Part shown: positions 5,571-10,101 of the stretch, piece by piece | How the letters are laid out: each line of letters opens with the position of its first letter | Position numbering within the stretch: the stretch's first letter is position 1 | From: Vicinamibacteria bacterium | GTDB taxonomy: Bacteria > Acidobacteriota > Vicinamibacteria > Vicinamibacterales > 2-12-FULL-66-21 | Length of the DNA: 10,101 nucleotides | Direction of reading: 5' to 3' | NCBI GenBank assembly: GCA_025937075.1 | Contig: JAICSD010000128.1 | Coordinates: 1 to 10,101, forward strand | Translations under genes and position numbers: made by a program | The notes under the pieces: model-generated | Databases searched by the model: none | Told to the model about the DNA's origin: nothing | Seen by the model: the letters and a program-made list of their open reading frames with translations, nothing else

Positions 5571-8500
5571 TTGGCATCCGTACGTTTGTCTGTCTTCCCC
5601 GCGGTGTCCCGTCTCGCGCTCGCGGCTCTGGCCATCGGCGCGTTCGCATTGCCTGCCGGCGCCGCGACGCGGCGCGTGTGCGCGAGCGGATGCACGTATA
5701 CCAACCTGCAGTCCGCGATCGATGCGGCGCAGCCCGGCGACACGATCCTCTTGCGCGCGGGCCAGACCTTCGTCGGCAACTACACGCTGCGTGACAAAGG
5801 ATCGTCGACGGCTTTCATCACGATTCGATCCGATGCCCCGGACAGCTCGCTGCCTGCGGCTGGTGTGCGGCTCGTGCCGGAGGGCCGGAGCGGCGCCAAC
5901 ACTGCGCGTGCGTCGCTCGCTCGTTTAGTCGGGGCGGCCGGCCTCAAGACCACGCCGCTCATCAGGACTGCTGCCGGCGCGCACCATTACCGCCTCGAAT
6001 TTCTCGACCTCGATGGCGCCGCGATGCTCGGGTACGAGACGCTGATCGCGCTCGGCACCGACAAGGCGGATCCGGACCCGGCGCACCATATCGTCTTCGA
6101 CCGCGTCTACCTTCACGGTCATTCGAGGAAGGGGCAGAAGCGCGGAATCGCGCTCAACGCGAAGTCGATCGATGTTCTCAACAGCTACATCGCGGACATC
6201 AACGCCGTCGGGAACGATTCGCAGGCGCTTGCCGGCTGGAACGGTGTCGGTCCCTTCCGGATCATCAACAACTACATCGCGGGTGGATCGGAAAACATCA
6301 TGTTCGGCGGCGCGCGGCCGGCCACAACGGGCATGATCCCGAGCGATATCGAGATCTCCGACAATCACATCCTGAAAGATCCCGCCTGGCGGACATCGAT
6401 CCTCTCCACTCCAACCTCGCCACGCGTTTCCTCGACCAGCGCCTCGGGGCGGCTGGCAGCAGGCACGCACTATTTCAAGATTGTGGCGGTGATGAAGTCG
6501 GCAGCCTCGAGCGTGGTCTCCGGCCCGTCGAGCGAAGTGTCGGCGACGGTTGCGAGCGGGCACGGCGTCACCCTCGCCTGGAGCGCGGTGTCCAAAGCCG
6601 AATCGTACCGGGTTTACCGCGGGACGGCGGCGGGAAGGGAGTCGGTGTACATGACCACGCCCAACGCGTCCACGAGTTTCGTGTACACCGCTTCCGGGGA
6701 GACCTCCGGTGCGCCGCGCTCGTCCGGGACGAAATGGGTGTGCAAGAACCTGATTGAGTTCAAGAACGCGCAGCGCGTCACAATCGACCACAACCTGCTC
6801 GAGAACAACTGGGTCGATGCGCAGCCCGGCTACGCGATTCTCTTCGCGCCAAAAAATTACAACAACATCGCGCCCTGGACCGCGGTGCGCGACATCACGT
6901 TCACGAATAACATCCTTCGCCACACGGCTGGCGGATTCAATATCCTGGGCTATGACGACACCGTCTCGGGCGGCAGCGCGCTGACCCAGCGCATCACGAT
7001 CCGCAACAACCTGTTCTACGACATCGATCCGACAAAGTGGGGCGGCAACCTCGCGAAGTTTTTCCAGATCGGCGAGGGCGCTGCGGACGTCGTGTTCGAT
7101 CACAACACGGTGGCCCACAACAGTTCGATATTGCTCGGCCCGTACGGAAAGCCGATGGTCAGGTTCGTGTTCACGAACAACATCGCGCTGCACGGCAAGT
7201 ACGGTGTGTTCGGGAGCGGTTCCTCGACCGGCATGCCGACCATCACGAAGTACTTCCCCAATTCGATCTTCAAGTACAACGTGCTCGCGGGCGGCAATGC
7301 GTCTCTCTATCCGCCGACCAACTCGTTTCCGACGGTCGCTCAGTGGAACGCGTCGTTCGTGGACGCTTCGTCGGGAGACTACCGTCTGCTGTCATCGTCC
7401 GTCTTCTACCGTGCGGGGCAGAGCGCGACGGTGCCGGGTGTGGACATCTCGGCGATCACTGACGGCAGCTCCGTCGATCCAACGCCTGCACCGCCGCCCT
7501 CTTCGGACACTCCACCGACTGCGGATGCCGGCGGTCCGTACACCGCGGTGGTCTCGCAGGACGTCACGGTCAGCGGTGCGCGGTCAACCGCGTCGGGAAC
7601 CACGATCGCCAGCTACACCTGGGAATGGGCCGACGACGTCCTCATTTACGCGTCCGATTTCGCCTCGTCCAGCCTGCAGGGCAAGTGGGCGCGCTCGAGC
7701 GTCTCCGGTGCGGCGAACGGCATCGCGCTCGTCAACGCGAACGCGGGTGCCGCAAAGGTCAGCACGCCCCTCGCGTCTCCGTCGTCGTACGCGGAGATCA
7801 AGTTCCAGGCGGCTGCGGGCGTGCCGTACTACGTCTGGTTCCGGGGGCGGGCCCAGAACAACTCGTACACGAACGATTCGTTCTACATCCAGTTCAGCGA
7901 TTCCGAGAACGCCAGCGGCAGCCGCCTCGCACAGATCGGTACGACCAGTGCGCTGTCCATGGTGCTCGAAGAAGGAAACGGCGCGGGCCTCTCCGGATGG
8001 GGATGGAACGACGCGAACTACGGCGCGCTCGCGAGCCCTGTCTACTTTGCGGCCTCAGGGACGCACACGCTTCGAATTCAGCCGCGCGAGGATGGGATCC
8101 TCATCGATCAACTCGTGATCAGCTCGAAGGCGTATGCCGCCAAACGGCCTGGCGCCTTGAAGAACGACGCGACCATCCTTCCGGGATCGTTCGGCACGTC
8201 TCAGGGCGTCAGCGCCGCGCACGAATACGCGCGCGCAGCGGTGTATCCACTGCTGCTGAGAGTCAAGGACCAGAACGGCCTCGGCGATGCGGACACGGCG
8301 ACCGTCACGGTCACCGGTACATCGACATCCGGCCTCGTCGCCAACGCTGACGGTCCGTACACCGCGACCGCCGGCACGCAGGTCCTGTTCGACGGATCGC
8401 AATCGACCGGCTCGATCGCCTCCTCGACATGGCGGTTCTTCGACGACATCGTCCTGAGCGGCAGCGCACTGTCGTCCGCGCAGCGGCATGGAAGCTGGAA

Positions 8501-9128
8501 GACGCTGACCGACTCGACGGCCGCCGCGTCGATCGCGCTCGCCGATCCGGATGGTGGCGCGGCGAAGATAGCGACGGCGCTTGCGAGCCCGACGAACTAC
8601 GTCGACGTGACGTTCACGGCGGCCGCCGGAGTCCCGTATCGGCTCTGGCTGCGCATGCGCGCGGCGGGCAACTCGTACTCGAACGATTCCGTCTACGTGC
8701 AGTTCAGCGATTCCGTCACCGGCGGCGGCAGCGCGATCTATCGCTCGGGAACGACGAGCGCGCTCGCGGTCGTCCTCGAGGACGGCAAAGGCGCCGGCGT
8801 GTCGGGATGGGGATGGACCGATGCCAACTACGGCGGGCTCGCCGGTCCGATCTACTTCTCGCGCTCGGGCGCACAGACGCTCCGGATCCAGCGTCGGGAG
8901 GACGGGGCCATCATCGATCAGATCGTCCTCAGTTCCGACCAGTACTACGACGACGCGCCCGGTGCCGCGAAGAGCGACAAGACCATCATCCCGTCGACGC
9001 TTGGAACGGCAACAGGTACGACGGTGCCGCACGTGTATCGCTGGCGCGGGACGTATCCGCTGATCCTCCGCGTCAAGAATTCGAGCGGCCAGTCGGACAC
9101 GGACACGACGACGGTGACAGTGAAGTAG
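5571..9128 (+). CDS. Large modular secreted beta-helix protein 2 with nested FN3-like, PKD and carbohydrate-binding-like domains
   Basis: 1185 residues from TTG 5571, chosen by AGGAGG and by the promoter at 5486; ATG 5469 would add 34 Arg-rich residues ahead of the signal peptide. Residues 1-31 are a signal peptide (hydrophobic core LALAALAIGAFALPAGA). Cys37 and Cys41 (VCASGCTYTNLQSAIDAA) begin the beta-helix and may form a disulphide. The helix spans about 36-635, interrupted at about 276-386 by an FN3-like insert (ending LAWSAVSKAESYRVYRGTAA and after). Shared blocks are GQKRGIALN, DSQALAGWNGVGP and ENIMFGG. A Pro/Ser linker (DPTPAPPPSSDTPPTADAGG) leads to two homologous units, about 649-915 and 922-1185. 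Each is a PKD domain split by a carbohydrate-binding-like module marked by SGWGW, DANYG and REDG-x-x-IDQ. There is no C-terminal anchor or PEP-CTERM motif. It is probably an extracellular polysaccharide-binding or -modifying protein; no catalytic residue can be assigned. Confidence 0.92.
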   Translation: MASVRLSVFPAVSRLALAALAIGAFALPAGAATRRVCASGCTYTNLQSAIDAAQPGDTILLRAGQTFVGNYTLRDKGSSTAFITIRSDAPDSSLPAAGVRLVPEGRSGANTARASLARLVGAAGLKTTPLIRTAAGAHHYRLEFLDLDGAAMLGYETLIALGTDKADPDPAHHIVFDRVYLHGHSRKGQKRGIALNAKSIDVLNSYIADINAVGNDSQALAGWNGVGPFRIINNYIAGGSENIMFGGARPATTGMIPSDIEISDNHILKDPAWRTSILSTPTSPRVSSTSASGRLAAGTHYFKIVAVMKSAASSVVSGPSSEVSATVASGHGVTLAWSAVSKAESYRVYRGTAAGRESVYMTTPNASTSFVYTASGETSGAPRSSGTKWVCKNLIEFKNAQRVTIDHNLLENNWVDAQPGYAILFAPKNYNNIAPWTAVRDITFTNNILRHTAGGFNILGYDDTVSGGSALTQRITIRNNLFYDIDPTKWGGNLAKFFQIGEGAADVVFDHNTVAHNSSILLGPYGKPMVRFVFTNNIALHGKYGVFGSGSSTGMPTITKYFPNSIFKYNVLAGGNASLYPPTNSFPTVAQWNASFVDASSGDYRLLSSSVFYRAGQSATVPGVDISAITDGSSVDPTPAPPPSSDTPPTADAGGPYTAVVSQDVTVSGARSTASGTTIASYTWEWADDVLIYASDFASSSLQGKWARSSVSGAANGIALVNANAGAAKVSTPLASPSSYAEIKFQAAAGVPYYVWFRGRAQNNSYTNDSFYIQFSDSENASGSRLAQIGTTSALSMVLEEGNGAGLSGWGWNDANYGALASPVYFAASGTHTLRIQPREDGILIDQLVISSKAYAAKRPGALKNDATILPGSFGTSQGVSAAHEYARAAVYPLLLRVKDQNGLGDADTATVTVTGTSTSGLVANADGPYTATAGTQVLFDGSQSTGSIASSTWRFFDDIVLSGSALSSAQRHGSWKTLTDSTAAASIALADPDGGAAKIATALASPTNYVDVTFTAAAGVPYRLWLRMRAAGNSYSNDSVYVQFSDSVTGGGSAIYRSGTTSALAVVLEDGKGAGVSGWGWTDANYGGLAGPIYFSRSGAQTLRIQRREDGAIIDQIVLSSDQYYDDAPGAAKSDKTIIPSTLGTATGTTVPHVYRWRGTYPLILRVKNSSGQSDTDTTTVTVK
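6396..6728 (+). other. FN3-like domain inserted within the beta-helix
   Basis: Residues about 276-386 of beta-helix protein 2 have no counterpart in protein 1. There the rung reads PEWRDTRWSVKNLFELKN; here it reads PAWRT, the insert, then KWVCKNLIEFKN. The inserted stretch has AAGTHYFKIVAVMKSAAS, VTLAWSAVSKAESYRVYRG and TTPNASTSFVYTASG, the strand pattern of bacterial FN3-like domains. The flanks line up with only a residue or two lost, so the domain sits in a helix loop. Confidence 0.7.
7515..8315 (+). repeat. C-terminal unit A: PKD domain split by a carbohydrate-binding-like module
   Basis: Residues about 649-915. The PKD start (TADAGGPYTAVVSQDVTVSG) runs to TWEWADD near 689. Then comes a module of about 180 residues (YYVWFRGRAQNNSYTNDSFY, IQFSDS, SGWGWNDANYG, REDGILIDQLVIS). 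PKD sequence resumes at about 871 (EYARAAVYPLLLRVKDQNGL, TATVTVTG). It is homologous to unit B. Confidence 0.7.
8334..9125 (+). repeat. C-terminal unit B: second copy of the split PKD unit
   Basis: Residues about 922-1185. It has the same order as unit A: ANADGPYTATAGTQVLFDGS, a break at WRFFDD (954-959), the module (YRLWLRMRAAGNSYSNDSVY, VQFSDS, SGWGWTDANYG, REDGAIIDQIVLS), and the PKD end (PLILRVKNSSGQSDTDTTTV). The two units arose by internal duplication and have since diverged. Confidence 0.7.
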
Positions 9129-9133
9129 AGTCG

Positions 9134-9150
9134 CGGGCCTGAAAGGCCCG
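9134..9150 (+). terminator. Hairpin shortly after the beta-helix 2 stop
   Basis: CGGGCCT (9134-9140) and AGGCCCG (9144-9150) form a perfect 7-bp stem with a GAA loop, 5 nt after the stop codon. No T-tract follows. It could aid termination or be an intergenic repeat of the kind that recurs between genes in GC-rich genomes. Confidence 0.4.
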
Positions 9151-9158
9151 AGCTACGG

Positions 9159-9197
9159 GGCGGCCCTCCTTCCGGGGGCCGCCTCCGCGCTTCGCGC
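9159..9197. repeat. Two further GC-rich hairpins
   Basis: GGCGGCCC (9159-9166) pairs with GGGCCGCC (9176-9183). GCGC (9187-9190) pairs with GCGC (9194-9197) around a TTC loop, the same TTC loop as in the hairpin at 5127. This suggests a multi-stem intergenic element spread over 9134-9197. Confidence 0.35.
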
Positions 9198-9322
9198 TAC
9201 GGCGCGGCAAGCCCCAACCAACCGTGTCTTACAGTTCCGTCGCCACCGACACGAGATCGTCGAGTATTTCCTCAAAAAGCCTCACTGGACGCGCAAATTC
9301 CTAATGTTTTGAAGCATTTCGA

Positions 9323-9338
9323 GGGCACCGCTCTTGCG
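9323..9338 (+). promoter_or_regulatory. Sigma-54-like promoter for beta-helix gene 3
   Basis: GGGCACCGCTCTTGCG has exact GG-N10-GC spacing and 9 of 12 consensus matches, with both GGCAC and TTGC intact. The predicted start near 9349 leaves a leader of about 16 nt containing GAGGTGA (9354-9360), a ribosome binding site 4 nt before the ATG. Confidence 0.4.
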
Positions 9339-9364
9339 CTTCGCATGGCCACCGAGGTGAATCC

Positions 9365-10101
9365 ATGCGTCCTGTCCCGGGTGTCGGCGGTGCCGTCGTC
9401 CTTGTCCTGTGTCTCGCGTCCAGCGCGATGCCGCCAGTCAGCGGAGCAACGGCCCCTGTCATCCGCGTTGCGTCAGGCGGCAACCTGCAAGCGGCGCTGG
9501 ATGCCGCGACGCCGGGCACCACGATCCTCCTTGCACCAGGCGCGACATTTCGCGGCAACTTCCTGCTGCGTGCGAAGTCGGGAACAGGCTTCATCACCGT
9601 GCAGACGGACGTTGCCGAGACCGGATCGTTTGCGCCGGGCGTGCGGCTGACGCCGTCCGCCGCAGCCTCGCTCGCGAAAATACAATCGCCGAACACCAGC
9701 TCTGCGTTGCGGACCGCAGCGGGTGCGCACCACTGGCGCTTGCAGTTGCTGCGGTTCGGACCGAACGACAGAGGCTACGGCGACATCATTGCCCTCGGAA
9801 ACGGCGGGAGCTCGCAAAACAGCTTCAGCCTCGTCCCGTACGCGTTCGTGCTCGATCGGCTCTACATCTACGGCGATCCGCTGCAGGGCCAGAAGCGCGG
9901 CATCTCCTTGAACGCGCGTGACGTGACGATTACCAACTCCACGATCCGCGACATCAAGACCATCGGCCAGGACACGCAGGCGATTTGCGGCTGGAACGGG
10001 CCCGGCCCGTTCCACATCGAAAACAACTACCTGGAAGCGGCAGGCGAGAACTTTCTTCTGGGCGGAAGCGATCCGTCCATCAGCGGCCTTGTTCCGAGCA
10101 G
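9365..10101 (+). CDS. Secreted right-handed parallel beta-helix protein 3, 3' end beyond the window
   Basis: 245 codons from ATG 9365, open at the window edge. GAGGTGA at 9354-9360 is a good ribosome binding site. Residues 1-28 form a signal peptide (GGAVVLVLCLASSAMPPVSG, then A). The mature protein follows beta-helix protein 1 closely: NLQAALDAATPGTTILLAPG, GAHHWRLQLLRF, GQKRGISLN, DIKTIGQDTQAICGWNGPGP, then ENNYLEAAGENFLLGG. It is closer to protein 1 than to protein 2, in DNA as well as protein around the GQDTQAI block. One difference is Cys in place of Gly before GWNG. It lacks the Cys pair at the start of protein 2. Whether it carries C-terminal add-on domains cannot be seen. Function is presumed as for its paralogues: exported, polysaccharide-related, reaction unknown. 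Confidence 0.9.
   Translation, partial: MRPVPGVGGAVVLVLCLASSAMPPVSGATAPVIRVASGGNLQAALDAATPGTTILLAPGATFRGNFLLRAKSGTGFITVQTDVAETGSFAPGVRLTPSAAASLAKIQSPNTSSALRTAAGAHHWRLQLLRFGPNDRGYGDIIALGNGGSSQNSFSLVPYAFVLDRLYIYGDPLQGQKRGISLNARDVTITNSTIRDIKTIGQDTQAICGWNGPGPFHIENNYLEAAGENFLLGGSDPSISGLVPS

Noticed and set aside
5925..7193. Minus-strand open frame of 422 codons
   Set aside because: Antisense to conserved beta-helix and FN3-like sequence; the composition (Arg, Asp, Val) is that of a mirrored GC-rich gene.
8055..9032. Minus-strand open frame of 325 codons
   Set aside because: Opposite the duplicated PKD/binding modules; very Arg-rich with no domain signal.
9100..9128. PEP-CTERM or other sorting signal at the end of beta-helix protein 2
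   Set aside because: The protein ends in TTTVTVK with no PEP motif, hydrophobic segment or basic tail; beta-helix protein 1 also lacks one.

Overview
The window is high-GC bacterial DNA. It holds part of a cell-surface polysaccharide locus: three glycosyltransferase genes interleaved with three paralogous genes for secreted right-handed parallel beta-helix proteins. The codon style, the secreted beta-helix/PKD architecture and the GC-rich intergenic hairpins suggest an Acidobacteriota-type soil bacterium (Vicinamibacteria-like). That is a judgement from general familiarity; there is no rRNA or marker gene here to prove it.

Layout. 1-1069 (-): GT4 glycosyltransferase, 3' end outside the window. 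1199-2791 (+): secreted beta-helix protein 1. 2792-3919 (-): second GT4 glycosyltransferase, tail to tail with beta-helix 1 with no spacer. 3920-4005: compact divergent regulatory region. 4006-4146 (+): possible 46-residue ORF whose stop overlaps the next start. 4146-5126 (+): GT2 glycosyltransferase. 5127-5570: intergenic, with a strong hairpin, GC-rich repeats, a possible relic of another beta-helix gene end, and a promoter. 5571-9128 (+): 1185-residue modular beta-helix protein 2. 9129-9364: intergenic hairpins and a promoter. 9365-end (+): beta-helix protein 3, cut by the window edge.

Two things stand out. First, upstream of every gene start there is a -24/-12 (sigma-54) promoter-like element. 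Four of the six match at least 10 of 12 consensus positions, with exact GG-N10-GC spacing. This suggests the locus is one RpoN-dependent regulon under an enhancer-binding activator. Second, beta-helix protein 2 is built by nesting: an FN3-like domain of about 110 residues sits inside its beta-helix, and two tandem PKD domains at its C-terminus each carry an inserted carbohydrate-binding-like module.

Working model (inference): the glycosyltransferases assemble an extracellular polysaccharide. The exported beta-helix proteins, whose fold is common in polysaccharide lyases, epimerases and hydrolases, bind or modify it. All would be switched on together through sigma-54.
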